Origin: DASUPK01 sp963848955 | Lineage (GTDB): Bacteria > Actinomycetota > Thermoleophilia > Solirubrobacterales > 70-9 | NCBI GenBank assembly: GCA_963848955.1 | Contig: CAWKFQ010000012.1 | Span: 62,001 to 126,000 of the forward strand | Length of the DNA stretch: 64,000 nucleotides | Direction: 5' to 3' | Part shown: one piece after another, positions 34,576 to 42,926 of the stretch | Layout of the letters: each line of letters begins with the position of its first letter | Numbering within the stretch: position 1 is the first letter of the stretch | Translations under genes and position numbers: made by a program | Notes under the pieces: generated by a model | Told to the model about the DNA's origin: nothing | Seen by the model: only the letters and a program-made list of their open reading frames with translations | The model's database searches: none

Positions 34576-34854
34576 ATGGCACTTCTGAGCGACGAGGAGA
34601 TCAAGGAGCGGCTCAAGGGGCTCGATGGCTGGCGCCAGCGGGGCGAGTACATCGTCAAGAGCTTCGACCGCGGAGACTTCGTGGGCTCGGTCAAGTTCGT
34701 CGATTCGCTGGTGGCACCCGCCGAGGAGATGAACCACCACCCTGACATCGCGATCTCCTGGAGCCAGGTCGAGGTCGCGATCTCGACGCACGCCCAGGGT
34801 GGCCTCACCGAGAACGACTTCGAGCTGGCGAAGAAGGTCGAGGACCTCGCCTGA
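34576..34854 (+). CDS. Pterin-4a-carbinolamine dehydratase
   Basis: 92 residues, the normal length of DCoH/PhhB proteins. KGLDGWRQRGEYIVKSFDRG, then EEMNHHPDIAISWSQVEVAI contains the catalytic [ED]xxNHHPD motif, and STHAQGGLTENDFELAKKVE closes the fold. It dehydrates 4a-hydroxytetrahydrobiopterin in aromatic hydroxylation, or acts in folate/molybdopterin-related chemistry in bacteria lacking the hydroxylase. No hydroxylase gene is nearby. Confidence 0.92.
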   Translation: MALLSDEEIKERLKGLDGWRQRGEYIVKSFDRGDFVGSVKFVDSLVAPAEEMNHHPDIAISWSQVEVAISTHAQGGLTENDFELAKKVEDLA

Positions 34855-35033
34855 TCAACTGCGGAGCTTCGCGGCGACGAAAGCGGCGACGGAAGCGGCG
34901 GCACCTATACCGTCAGGTCGTTCGGTAGCCTTGGCTCGTCGCCTGTGACCGACGACGACCTCCCTCGAAGTACATGCGCCCGATGGGGCGTGCACGATCC
35001 GGCCGACGACCCGCTGCCTGACGGGAGGACGAG

Positions 35034-36326
35034 ATGAGCGCCGTCCTTCTCGTCCTGCTGTTCGTCCTGATCGCGATCAACGGTGTCTTCGTCGCGGCCG
35101 AGTTCGCGCTCGTCCGCTCCCGCCGGTCCAAGCTCGAGCAGCTCGCCTCGGAAGGTTCCGGAGGTTCCGCGGTGGTCCTCCGTCAGCTCGACGACATCGA
35201 CGAGTACCTGTCCGCCTGCCAGCTCGGAATCACGATGGCCTCCATCGGGATCGGCTTCCTCGGGGAACCCGCCGTCGCCAAGCTGATCGAGCCGATCTTC
35301 GGCGGGCTCTCCCATGGGGTCGCCGTCGCGATCTCGGTCGCGATCGCCTACACCCTGGTCACCGCATTGCACGTGGTGGTCGGCGAGCAGGCGCCAAAGC
35401 TGTTCGCAATCGCGCGGCCCGAGGACAGTGCCCGTCGTCTCGCAGCTCCCTTGAACTGGTTCCGACGGCTCACGGCTCCGTTGACCGTCGCACTGACCTG
35501 GATGGCAAACGGCATTGTCCGCCTCTTCGGCATCCGGCCGGAAGAGCTTGACGAGGAGCAGCCGACCCCCGAGGACCTCCAACTGCTGATCGCCCAGTCG
35601 GCGGTGCGGGGCAAACTCGATCCGGGCGAGGCTGGGATGCTGGGCGGCGTTTTCCACCTGCACGAGCAGGAGGCGCGTGAGGTGATGACGCCGATTCCGG
35701 CGGTGGTCACGGTCGATGCGTCGGCGACCGTCTCTGACGCGCTCAACCTCTGCATCTCGTCGGGGCACAACCGGCTGGTCGTCGTGGAGGACGGCAACGC
35801 GGACCGCGTTCGGGGCATCGTCCACGCTCTCAGGCTGGTGCGGCTGATGTTGGCCGAGGGTCCCGAGGCGGGGATCGAACCGACGATCCGGGACGCCCTG
35901 ATCGTCCCCGAGACCAAGCCGCTCGACGACCTTCTCACCGAGCTCCAGCGCCAGCGCTCATCGATGGGCGTCGTCGTCGACGAGTACGGGCGGACGGTGG
36001 GGATCGTCACCGTCGAGGACATCCTCGAGGAGGTGGTGGGGGAGATCGAGGATGAGACCGACCCCTTGGCCGGCTCGCTGAGGCAGCTGGCGAACGGCGA
36101 CTGGTATGTCAGGGGACACGTCTCGCTCGGCGATCTCGCCGACCGCGGCATCGAGCTGCCCGTGGACACCGATGCGTACAACTCCGTCGGCGGCTACGTC
36201 TTCGGGGAGCTCGGCCGGCTGCCGAAGCGGGGCGATCTGATCACGGCCGACGGCTACGAGATCCGGGTCGAGTCAGTTCGCGAGAACCGGATCGAGGCGG
36301 TTCGGATCCACCCCCAGAGCGCCTAG
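35034..36326 (+). CDS. CNNM/CorC-type transporter (DUF21 and CBS domains)
   Basis: 430 residues. The N-terminal DUF21 domain has four hydrophobic segments (LLVLLFVLIAINGVFVAAEF at the start), with LSACQLGITMASIGIGFLGE and VVVGEQAPKLFAIARPE. Two CBS domains follow (VMTPIPAVVTVDASATVSDA and MGVVVDEYGRTVGIVTVEDI), then a CorC/HlyC transporter-associated domain (DTDAYNSVGGYVFGELGRLP). Members are Mg2+/Co2+ efflux or magnesium-homeostasis proteins, historically annotated as hemolysins. It is preceded by a 180-base gap in which I see no gene. Confidence 0.92.
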   Translation: MSAVLLVLLFVLIAINGVFVAAEFALVRSRRSKLEQLASEGSGGSAVVLRQLDDIDEYLSACQLGITMASIGIGFLGEPAVAKLIEPIFGGLSHGVAVAISVAIAYTLVTALHVVVGEQAPKLFAIARPEDSARRLAAPLNWFRRLTAPLTVALTWMANGIVRLFGIRPEELDEEQPTPEDLQLLIAQSAVRGKLDPGEAGMLGGVFHLHEQEAREVMTPIPAVVTVDASATVSDALNLCISSGHNRLVVVEDGNADRVRGIVHALRLVRLMLAEGPEAGIEPTIRDALIVPETKPLDDLLTELQRQRSSMGVVVDEYGRTVGIVTVEDILEEVVGEIEDETDPLAGSLRQLANGDWYVRGHVSLGDLADRGIELPVDTDAYNSVGGYVFGELGRLPKRGDLITADGYEIRVESVRENRIEAVRIHPQSA

Positions 36327-36407
36327 GTCCTTGGTTGCAGGGACTTTCCCTTCCGTCCGTTTAGGGCTCTACGTTGCCCGCAATCCAGTGGGTCTTGAGG
36401 AGGCCAC

Positions 36408-36701
36408 ATGTGGGTCGTCCGGTTCAGCGATAAGCAGCTTGAGGTAGTCAGGGCGGTGCTCCGCTCGGAGGAGCACCGAGGGCCTGCTCTGGAGGGCGCG
36501 CTGGAGGCACTCGACCTCGCGCGGTGGGATGACCTCCCCGAAGCGCAGCTCCCCTGGTCCGAGGTCGAGGCCGAGGCCACCAAGCAGGGCGTCTCCGAGG
36601 CGGATGTGATCTGGGATCGTTCCGGTCGCCATGACGAGCCGGCGGTGCCGCGGATCGCAGCGAAGTCACGAGTCAAGCGCAAGGGCAAGCAGGCGGCCTA
36701 G
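36408..36701 (+). CDS. Small hypothetical protein, 97 residues
   Basis: ATG at 36408 follows GAGGAGG. The product is hydrophilic: RFSDKQLEVVRAVLRSEEHR, ALEGALEALDLARWDDL, and a basic tail AAKSRVKRKGKQAA. No family is recognised; the basic tail could contact nucleic acid. It overlaps the start of the peptidase gene by about 70 bases if that gene starts at 36631. Confidence 0.6.
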   Translation: MWVVRFSDKQLEVVRAVLRSEEHRGPALEGALEALDLARWDDLPEAQLPWSEVEAEATKQGVSEADVIWDRSGRHDEPAVPRIAAKSRVKRKGKQAA

Positions 36702-37581
36702 GGCCGGACCGCTTCTCCGCGCGGGACTCGTCGCGCTGGCAATTCTGGCTGTCGCCGGATGCGGCGGCAGCGATTCCTCCTCGTCGGCGAACCGCTTCGA
36801 CGGCGCTGCGGCGTGGTCCCTCCTCCAGCGCCAGGTCGCGGTCGGGCAGCGACCCGCGGGTTCGGCGCAGCTTCGTCAGCTCGCTACGGAGCTTCGGCCG
36901 ATGCTGCCCGGCGGTCGGTTCGAGCCGTTCCCCAGCAGCGGGCCGCAGCAGGGCCTTCGGAATATCGTCGGTGTGCTGCCCGGGCGGGGCCCGGCGATCC
37001 TGATCGGCGCCCACTACGACACCGAGTGGCACCCGAACGGGTTCGTCGGCGCCAACGACAGCGCCGCCGGCACCGCCGCGGTGATTGGGCTCGCCCGTTC
37101 GCTCGGCGCCGAGCTGCCCAAGGACCACCGCGAGATCCGGTTCGTGCTCTTCGACGGCGAAGAGGATCCGCCGGGGTGCACCGACCGCGACTTCCAGTTC
37201 TGTGCCCTGCGCGGATCGAGGGCCTACGCGGTCGCTCACCCGGGCCAGATCGGGGACATGATCCTGCTCGACTACATCGCCAACCGGGGCGCCCGGATCG
37301 CTCGCGAGGCGAACTCGAACCAGGCTCTCTGGGAGCAGCTGCGCCACGCGGCGGACCAGGTCGGAGCGGCCGACATCTTCCCGGCCGGCGCGCAGGGCGG
37401 CGTCATCGACGATCACATCCCGTTCCTCGAGCAGGGGATTCCGTCGATCGACCTGATCGACTTCAACTATCCCTACGCCGACACGGTCGAGGACACCCCC
37501 GACAAGCTGGATCCCGCGGTGCTGGACGAGGTGGGCGAGACCGTCGCCCAGCTGGTCATCGACCTGAACGGCGGAAGCTAG
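36631..37581 (+). CDS. Lipoprotein M28-family peptidase / glutaminyl cyclase-like
   Basis: 316 residues. An Arg-rich leader is followed by the signal segment LLRAGLVALAILAVAGC, whose AVAGC is a lipobox, so an exported lipoprotein is predicted. The zinc site of M28 peptidases is complete: IGAHYDTEW (His), GANDSAAGTAAVIGLA (bridging Asp), FVLFDGEEDPPG (catalytic and ligand Glu), GDMILLDYIANRG (Asp) and DDHIPFLEQGIPSIDLI (His). The GEED and DDH spacing resembles glutaminyl-peptide cyclotransferases as much as aminopeptidases. The only in-frame ATG before the signal is 36631, inside the previous gene. Confidence 0.85.
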   Translation: MTSRRCRGSQRSHESSARASRRPRAGPLLRAGLVALAILAVAGCGGSDSSSSANRFDGAAAWSLLQRQVAVGQRPAGSAQLRQLATELRPMLPGGRFEPFPSSGPQQGLRNIVGVLPGRGPAILIGAHYDTEWHPNGFVGANDSAAGTAAVIGLARSLGAELPKDHREIRFVLFDGEEDPPGCTDRDFQFCALRGSRAYAVAHPGQIGDMILLDYIANRGARIAREANSNQALWEQLRHAADQVGAADIFPAGAQGGVIDDHIPFLEQGIPSIDLIDFNYPYADTVEDTPDKLDPAVLDEVGETVAQLVIDLNGGS

Positions 37582-38405
37582 TCGTACTCGTAGAAGCCGG
37601 CGCCCGACTTACGCCCGAGCTTGCCCTGGTCCACCAGGGCGATCAGCCGGCCCGGCGGGCGGTGATGCTCCTCGCCGCTGTCGGCGTACAGCGCCTCGCC
37701 GATCGCCACCGCCACGTCCACACCGATCAGATCGACCAGAGCCAGCGGCCCCATCGGGTAGTTGGCGCCGAGCGTCATGCAGCGGTCGACGTCCTCTGCC
37801 TCCATGCCGGTCTGCTCCATCACGCGGACGGCGTCGAAGAGGTAGGGGAAGAGGAGCCGGTTGACGACGAAGCCCGGCTCGTCCGGCACCTCGACCACCG
37901 TCTTGCCGATCGCCTCGCACCAGGCGCGCGCCCGCGGGCGGATCTGCTCGCCGGCCGCGTCGGGCAGGCAGAGCTCGATCAGCTGCATCTTCGCCACTGG
38001 GTTGAAGGGGTGCAGTCCGAAGACGCGCCCGGCGTGGCCACTCTGCGACCCGAGCTCGTCGAGCGATAGGGAGGAGGTGGTGGTCGCGAGGTCGGCGTCC
38101 GCCGCGGCGTCGCCGACCGCGCTGAGCACGTCGGCCTTCGGCCCGAGCTCCTCGACCACCGCCTCGACCACCAGGTCGCAGTCGGCCAGGTCGCCGGCCA
38201 CGGTGGTCACCTTGATCCGCTTGGCGTCCCCGCCGTCGACCTTCGCCGACAGAGCGTGGGCCTGTTCCTCCGCCTTCCAGGCCGAAGCGTCGGAGCGGGC
38301 CAGAACGACGACCTTGGAGGCCACGCTCGCGCAGGCCGCGAGACCGGTGGCGATCGTCCCGCTGCCCGCGACCGCGGGTCGCTCGTATGTCCGGCTGCCC
38401 GCCAC
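37578..38405 (-). CDS. 3-hydroxyacyl-CoA (hydroxybutyryl-CoA) dehydrogenase
   Basis: 275 residues. The N-terminal Rossmann domain starts VAGSGTIATGLAACASVASK (a GxGxxG variant), followed by DCDLVVEAVVEELGPKADVL and LATTTSSLSLDEL. The catalytic and C-terminal parts are VFGLHPFNPVAKMQLIELC, EVPDEPGFVVNRLLFPYLF and LGANYPMGPLALVDLIGVDV, typical of FadB2/HBD enzymes. It oxidises 3-hydroxyacyl-CoA with NAD(P). GTG at 38405 leaves a lead of ten residues before the motif. It is divergent from an NTF2-like gene and about 500 bases from the thiolase. Confidence 0.92.
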   Translation of the reverse strand: MAGSRTYERPAVAGSGTIATGLAACASVASKVVVLARSDASAWKAEEQAHALSAKVDGGDAKRIKVTTVAGDLADCDLVVEAVVEELGPKADVLSAVGDAAADADLATTTSSLSLDELGSQSGHAGRVFGLHPFNPVAKMQLIELCLPDAAGEQIRPRARAWCEAIGKTVVEVPDEPGFVVNRLLFPYLFDAVRVMEQTGMEAEDVDRCMTLGANYPMGPLALVDLIGVDVAVAIGEALYADSGEEHHRPPGRLIALVDQGKLGRKSGAGFYEYD

Positions 38406-38417
38406 GCGGGTCTGTCT

Positions 38418-38431
38418 ATCACGCCCGTGAT
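38418..38431. promoter_or_regulatory. Perfect inverted repeat between divergent genes
   Basis: ATCACG-CC-CGTGAT is a perfect 14-base palindrome in the 43-base gap between the hydroxyacyl-CoA dehydrogenase and the NTF2-like gene. It is a plausible operator for both; no regulator is identified. Confidence 0.4.
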
Positions 38432-38448
38432 CCGCGTAGAGTCGAGCC

Positions 38449-38856
38449 GTGGCGAGCGACCGGATCGAATGGGCTGAGCAGCTAGTGGAGCTCTGGAACG
38501 CAGGCGAGTACGAGAAGTGGCTCGATGAGGCGGGAACGGACTTCGAGTTCACCCCCGATCCCAGCTTCCCCGACGCCGACACCTACCGGGGAGAGGACTT
38601 CAGGCGGTGGATGCGCGACTGGGTCGCAACCTGGCAGGAGAACCGATTCGAGTTACTCGGCGTCGAGCAGGTCGCCGATGCTCTCCTGATGAGGGGTCGC
38701 TGGCACCTGGCGACCCGCCAGAGCGTGGGCGAGGTGCCGCTCCAGGACTTCACCTTGGTGCTCTTCTATGACGATGAGCAGGCTGAGCGGCCGCAGCGGA
38801 TGGCTGCCTTCTTCGACCCCGAGCAGGCTCGAGATGCGGCCCGGGGTACTGGCTGA
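38449..38856 (+). CDS. SnoaL/NTF2-like protein
   Basis: 135 residues from GTG. EWAEQLVELWNAGEYEKWLD, FEFTPDPSFPDADTYRGEDF, WMRDWVATWQENRFELLGVE and ALLMRGRWHLATRQ give the alpha+beta cone pattern of SnoaL-like proteins. They are small-molecule isomerases, hydrolases or binding proteins. No substrate can be assigned. Its stop lies in the palindrome that precedes the thiolase gene. Confidence 0.75.
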   Translation: MASDRIEWAEQLVELWNAGEYEKWLDEAGTDFEFTPDPSFPDADTYRGEDFRRWMRDWVATWQENRFELLGVEQVADALLMRGRWHLATRQSVGEVPLQDFTLVLFYDDEQAERPQRMAAFFDPEQARDAARGTG

Positions 38857-38867
38857 CTCGCCAGTCA
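38854..38867. promoter_or_regulatory. Palindromic operator upstream of the thiolase gene
   Basis: TGACTCGCCAGTCA (TGACT-N4-AGTCA) within GGCTGACTCGCCAGTCAATG. The same layout, GGCTGACTGACCAGTCAATC, precedes the acyl-CoA dehydrogenase gene at 44385. TATGCT at 38875-38880 could be a -10 element, so a bound repressor would cover the -35 region. The sequence resembles sites of TetR-family fatty-acid-degradation repressors; assignment is by resemblance. Confidence 0.55.
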
Positions 38868-38930
38868 ATGGGTGTATGCTCAGGTCTACGAGACTTGGTT
38901 GCTTGAAGAAACCGACTGAGGAGGCAAGAG

Positions 38931-40118
38931 GTGGCTGAGAACGGAAAGTTCGGTGGACGCGAGGTCGTGATCGTGGAGGCCGCCCGGCTTCCGGTTGGGC
39001 GCGGGCACGAGGAGAAGGGCTATTACAAGGACGCCCACGCCTCGAATCTGCTGGCCAAGACCTATGACGCCGTGATCGAGCGGGCCGGCATCGACTCCTC
39101 CGAGGTCGAGGATGTCGTCGCCGGCTGCGTGCAGCAGTTCGGCGAACAGGGCATCAACATCGCCCGCAACGCCTGGCTCGAGGCCGGCCTGCCCATCGAG
39201 ACCCCGGCCACGACCGTCGACCGGCAGTGCGGCTCGGCACAGCAGGCCGTCAACTTTGCAGCCGCGCTGGTCGCCTCCGGCGTCCACGACGTCGCCATCG
39301 GCGGCGGCGTGGAGCACATGGGCCACATCTCCTTCGCGGACTCCGCCGAGGTGATGAAGGAGCACGGCTTCGCCTTCTCTCCTCAGCTGCTCGAGCGCTA
39401 CAACCTCGTGCCGCAGGGAATCTCCGCCGAGATGATCGCCGACAAGTGGGAGATCCCCCGCTCTGAGCTCGACGAGATCGGCCTCCGCTCCCACCAGCTC
39501 GCCCACCAGGCGACCGAGGAGGGCCGCTTCGAGCGCGAGATGATCCCCTGGCAGAACAACGGCGACACCTACGTCACCGACCAGGGCATCCGCCCCCCGA
39601 CCGAGGACAGCGCCGAAAAGCTGGCTTCCCTGAAGCCGGCCTTCAAGGAGGACGGCAAGATCACCGCCGGCAACTCCTCGCAGGTCTCCGACGGCGCGGC
39701 AGCGGTGCTGCTGATGACCGCCGAGAAGGCCAACGAGCTCGGCGTTACACCGCGCGCGAAGGTCGTCGACCAGACGACCGTCGGCGTCGACCCGGTGATG
39801 ATGCTGACCGGGCCCATCCCCGCCACGCAGCTGATCCTGAAGCGCAACGGGATGAAGATGGACGACATCGACCTGGTCGAGATCAACGAGGCCTTCGCCT
39901 CCGTGGTCGCAGCCTGGCGCCGGGAGTTGGAGCCCGACATGGATCGAGTCAACGTCAACGGTGGCGCGATCGCCATCGGCCATCCGCTCGGTTCCACCGG
40001 CGCGCGTCTGATCACCACGCTGCTCCACGAGCTGGAGCGCTCCGACAAGGAGACCGGCCTGGTGACCATGTGCTGTGGCGGCGGGCTCGGCACAGGCACG
40101 CTGATCCAGCGCGTCTAA
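38931..40118 (+). CDS. Thiolase (acetyl-CoA C-acyltransferase)
   Basis: 395 residues from GTG, with GAGGAGG upstream. The active-site Cys is in TTVDRQCGSAQQAVNFAAA, the His in GGAIAIGHPLGSTGARL, and the second Cys in VTMCCGGGLGTGTLI; EINEAFASVVAAW is the NEAF motif. It performs the last step of beta-oxidation (3-ketoacyl-CoA thiolysis) or acetoacetyl-CoA formation. It is downstream of the palindrome at 38854, shared with the acyl-CoA dehydrogenase gene. Confidence 0.95.
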   Translation: MAENGKFGGREVVIVEAARLPVGRGHEEKGYYKDAHASNLLAKTYDAVIERAGIDSSEVEDVVAGCVQQFGEQGINIARNAWLEAGLPIETPATTVDRQCGSAQQAVNFAAALVASGVHDVAIGGGVEHMGHISFADSAEVMKEHGFAFSPQLLERYNLVPQGISAEMIADKWEIPRSELDEIGLRSHQLAHQATEEGRFEREMIPWQNNGDTYVTDQGIRPPTEDSAEKLASLKPAFKEDGKITAGNSSQVSDGAAAVLLMTAEKANELGVTPRAKVVDQTTVGVDPVMMLTGPIPATQLILKRNGMKMDDIDLVEINEAFASVVAAWRRELEPDMDRVNVNGGAIAIGHPLGSTGARLITTLLHELERSDKETGLVTMCCGGGLGTGTLIQRV

Positions 40119-40171
40119 GGGCGCTCGACAATGGCTGTGCCGCCAGGTGGGTCCTTGCAGGTAGAGCGCCC
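40119..40171. terminator. Inverted repeat after the thiolase gene
   Basis: GGGCGCTC (40119-40126) can pair with GAGCGCCC (40164-40171), starting immediately after the thiolase stop. A second compact palindrome, GCCCGCC-C-GGCGGGC, overlaps its right end. No T-run follows, so a terminator role is tentative. The 107-base gap contains no gene that I can see. Confidence 0.35.
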
Positions 40172-40225
40172 GCCCGGCGGGCGAAGCCGTCTCACGTACG
40201 GCGGTCGGGGATCGTTGAGGTAGCA

Positions 40226-40894
40226 ATGCCTTCCAGGCCCGGAGGGGCGCATGCCGCGAAATGGACCGCGGACGACCGCAAGCTGATGCGAGCGGACAAG
40301 GTCCTGCGCCGCGTGATGGAGGAGCAGGGTCCGATCCATCCTGAGATCGACCGGCGCGGCAGCCGGTCCGATCCCTTTGAGGCCCTGGCGCGCGCGATCG
40401 TCGGCCAGCAGCTCTCGACCCGTGCCGCCGACTCGATCTGGAACAAGCTGCTCGCCATCTTCGGCGGCAGCATGCCCACCCCGGAGGAGCTCCTACGACG
40501 GAGACGCACGACGCTGCTCAAGGCCGGGCTCTCCAATGCAAAGGTCGAGTACCTGCGCGACCTCGCCACTCGCATCAAGGAGGGCCGGCTGGAACTGGGT
40601 CGTCTCCAGGACCTCTCCGACGAGGACGTCTGCGCCGAGCTTGTCGAGGTCAAGGGGATCGGTCGGTGGAGCGCCGAGATGTTCCTGATCTTTCATCTCG
40701 GCCGTCATGACGTGATCTCGGCTGGTGACCTCGGTATCAGGCGGGCGATCCAGGTCGCGTATGGAATGGACGACCTGCCCGGACCGGAGGACATCGACCG
40801 GATCGCAGAGCTCTGGCGACCCCATCGCACGCTCGCCGGTCTCTATCTATGGCGCTCTCTCGCCAACACGCCCGTGCAGGACCCGCCCAAGTAG
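40226..40894 (+). CDS. DNA-3-methyladenine glycosylase (AlkA/HhH-GPD family)
   Basis: 222 residues. The helix-hairpin-helix is LVEVKGIGRWSAEMFLIFHL, and the catalytic Asp of the HhH-GPD fold is in DVISAGDLGIRRAIQ. FEALARAIVGQQLSTRAADS and AGLSNAKVEYLRDLATRI are further family signatures. It excises alkylated bases in base-excision repair. No Ada-type domain is fused. The 3' end overlaps the region upstream of the LLM oxidoreductase. Confidence 0.92.
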   Translation: MPSRPGGAHAAKWTADDRKLMRADKVLRRVMEEQGPIHPEIDRRGSRSDPFEALARAIVGQQLSTRAADSIWNKLLAIFGGSMPTPEELLRRRRTTLLKAGLSNAKVEYLRDLATRIKEGRLELGRLQDLSDEDVCAELVEVKGIGRWSAEMFLIFHLGRHDVISAGDLGIRRAIQVAYGMDDLPGPEDIDRIAELWRPHRTLAGLYLWRSLANTPVQDPPK

Positions 40895-40905
40895 GGTCCG
40901 TCGCC

Positions 40906-41934
40906 GTGGCAGCCCTCGACCGCATCTCGATCGCCGCGATCGGGGACACAGCCGGGGACCTCGCCGAGCAGGCGAGCGTCGCCGAGGCCGCTGGGATCGA
41001 CTGCATCTGGACGCCGGAGCTATTTCGCAGCTCGGTGACGCAGGCGACCTGGCTGGCGGCGAAGACCGAGAGGATCGGCCTGGGGACCGGAATCGCCTGG
41101 GCATTCACCCGCAGCGCCTTCATCCTCGCCGTCACCGCCCTCGACATCGACGAGATGTCCGGCGGGCGCTTCCGGCTCGGCCTCGGCGCCGGAGTGCGCC
41201 GGCTGAACGAGACCTGGCACTCGGTCGACTACGGCAAGCCGGCTCCGCATCTGCGGGAGACGATCGAGGCGACCCGGCTGATCATGGAGAAGGCCCCGAC
41301 CGGCGAGCCGATCCGCTTCGAGGGCGAATACCAGGACATCGACATCAAGGGCTGGATCAGGCCGCACAAGCCGGTCCGCGATCGGGTCCCGATCTACACG
41401 GCCGCGATGCAGGAGGGGATGTGCCGGATGGCGGGCGACGTAGCGGACGGCCTGATCGGCCACCCGATGTGCCCGCCGCGGTGGCTCGACGAGGTGATGC
41501 TCCCCAGATATGGAGAAGGGCCTGACGCGCTCCGGCCGAGCAGCGCTCGCAGATCGACTTCATCCCCACCGTCTGCTGCGCGATAGACGACGATGAGTCC
41601 CGCGCGCTCGAAGCGGCCCGTCGGACGATCGCCTTCTACTCGACCGTCCGCACCTACAAGCCGCTCTGGGAGATGCACGGCTTCGCGGATGCCGCGGCCG
41701 CGGCTGGGGACGCGTTCCGCAAGGGCGACCTCGCCGCCGTACCGGAGGCGATCCCCGACGAAATGGTGGACGCGTACACCGCCGCCGGGCCGCTGGACAA
41801 GGTGCGGGCGCGCGTCGAGGAGGCGGCCCAGCGCGGCGACGGCGTCTGGCTGACGCCCCCGACCTATTTCATTCCGCCGGAGCAGATCGGCGAGTACCAG
41901 ACGAAGATCGATCGAGGCGTTCGGACCGGCCTGA
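40906..41934 (+). CDS. LLM-class (F420-dependent type) oxidoreductase (frameshifted)
   Basis: About 340 residues. GTG at 40906 begins VAVAALDRISIAAIGDTAGD. Conserved luciferase-like features are EAAGIDCIWTPELF, TERIGLGTGIAWAFTRSAFI, MSGGRFRLGLGAGVRRLNET and VPIYTAAMQEGMCRMAGDVA. Frame changes occur near 41510-41550 and again at about 41908, where one extra G gives GATCGATC. With these corrected the protein continues SQIDFIPTVCCAIDDDES and ends KIIEAFGPA with TGA at 41932. In actinobacteria most such enzymes use coenzyme F420, but the cofactor and substrate are inferred. Confidence 0.82.
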
Positions 41935-41963
41935 ATCGGGTCGCGCTGGCGCGCGCCCTCGCC

Positions 41964-42642
41964 TCAGAGCCCGTCGCACGAACTCCTGATCGAGACTTGC
42001 GCGGTGTCGCGGAGCGGGGCGCCGTGGCCGAAGCAGACGAGCTCGGGCTCGAGCGCCGCGAGCTTCCTCGCCGACTCCCGGTTTCGCGCCGGGTCCGGCG
42101 TCAGGTCGGGCTTGGGCTCGTGGAGCCCGGGGATGCCCGTGTACTGGTCCATGTTGGCCAGGACGTCGCCGAGGATCAGGACCCGGTCGGACTCCCGCCA
42201 GAAGGCGACATGTCCGGCGGAGTGGCCCGGCGCGTCGATCACCTGGAAGCCGGCCGACCTCGTCGCCCTCCTTCAGACGCCCGATCGACCTTGTGTCCCG
42301 GGCCGTGGAAGATCCGCCAGAAGAACAGGGCCATGAACATGTCCGGGCTGGCGCTCGTCGAATCAGCTCGGGGTCCTCGGCCGCCGGGACGTCAGCCTCG
42401 GGACACCAGAACGGGATGCCGAGCGTCTCGCAGACGTCGTGGCTCGCGCCCTGGTGGTCGGGATGGGCGTGGGTGAGGGCGTGCGCCTTGACCTCGTGCC
42501 CCTCGAGCTGGCGGATGATCCTGCCCGTCGATTGGCGGCATCCCGCGTCGATCAGGACGTCGCCCGCCAGGTAGGCGTTGACCGCCCAGGGCAGCCCCGG
42601 AAGGCACTTGAGGTGCCAGACGCCGTCGGCGAGCTCCTTCAT
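41964..42642 (-). CDS. Metallo-beta-lactamase-fold hydrolase (frameshifted)
   Basis: About 225 residues. DGVWHLKCLPGLPWAVNAYL, then VLIDAGCRQSTGRI, and the metal motif THAHPDHQGASHDV (HxHxDH). After two shifts around 42240-42340 the frame continues GFQVIDAPGHSAGHVAFWRE (third His), RVLILGDVLANMDQ (bridging Asp) and LVCFGHGAPLRD (last His). The fold is complete. Likely a glyoxalase-II-like or lactonase-like thiol/ester hydrolase; the substrate is unknown. It is convergent with the LLM gene. Confidence 0.82.
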
Positions 42643-42675
42643 CGGCGCGACGCTATCCGATCCACGCTCCGGGAT

Positions 42676-42926
42676 TCAGTGCTCGGCGCCGGTGCCGCCG
42701 CGCGGGTCGCCGCTGTGCTGGGCGAGCTCCTCGAGCCGGGCGATCTGGCGCTCGCCCTCGCGCCTGGCCGGATCGTCCTCCGGGCAGCCCCTCGATCAGG
42801 CGCTCGATCCGATTGCGGATCTGGAGGGCGAAATGGGGGGTGGAGGGGCCGGCGAGGGCGCGGATGTCCTCGACGGTGACCGGCCGTCCCGGCTGCGAGC
42901 CGGTCGGGGCGCTCGGCCTCGCTCAT
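42676..42926 (-). CDS. Small hypothetical protein (frameshifted)
   Basis: Starts at ATG 42926 and overlaps the stop of the wall-binding protein gene (ATGA). Reading across two single-base shifts gives MSEAERPDRL, PVTVEDIRALAGPSTPHFAL, QIRNRIERLIEGLPEDDPAR and EGERQIARLEELAQHSGD, about 82 residues, helical and charged, ending GGTGAEH. No family is recognised. Translational coupling to the upstream gene suggests a related role. Confidence 0.5.

Noticed and set aside
34855..35033. The 179-base gap before the CNNM gene, scanned for a tRNA, riboswitch or small gene
   Set aside because: No cloverleaf, no recognisable riboswitch core (including a Mg2+ type) and no protein-like frame were seen.
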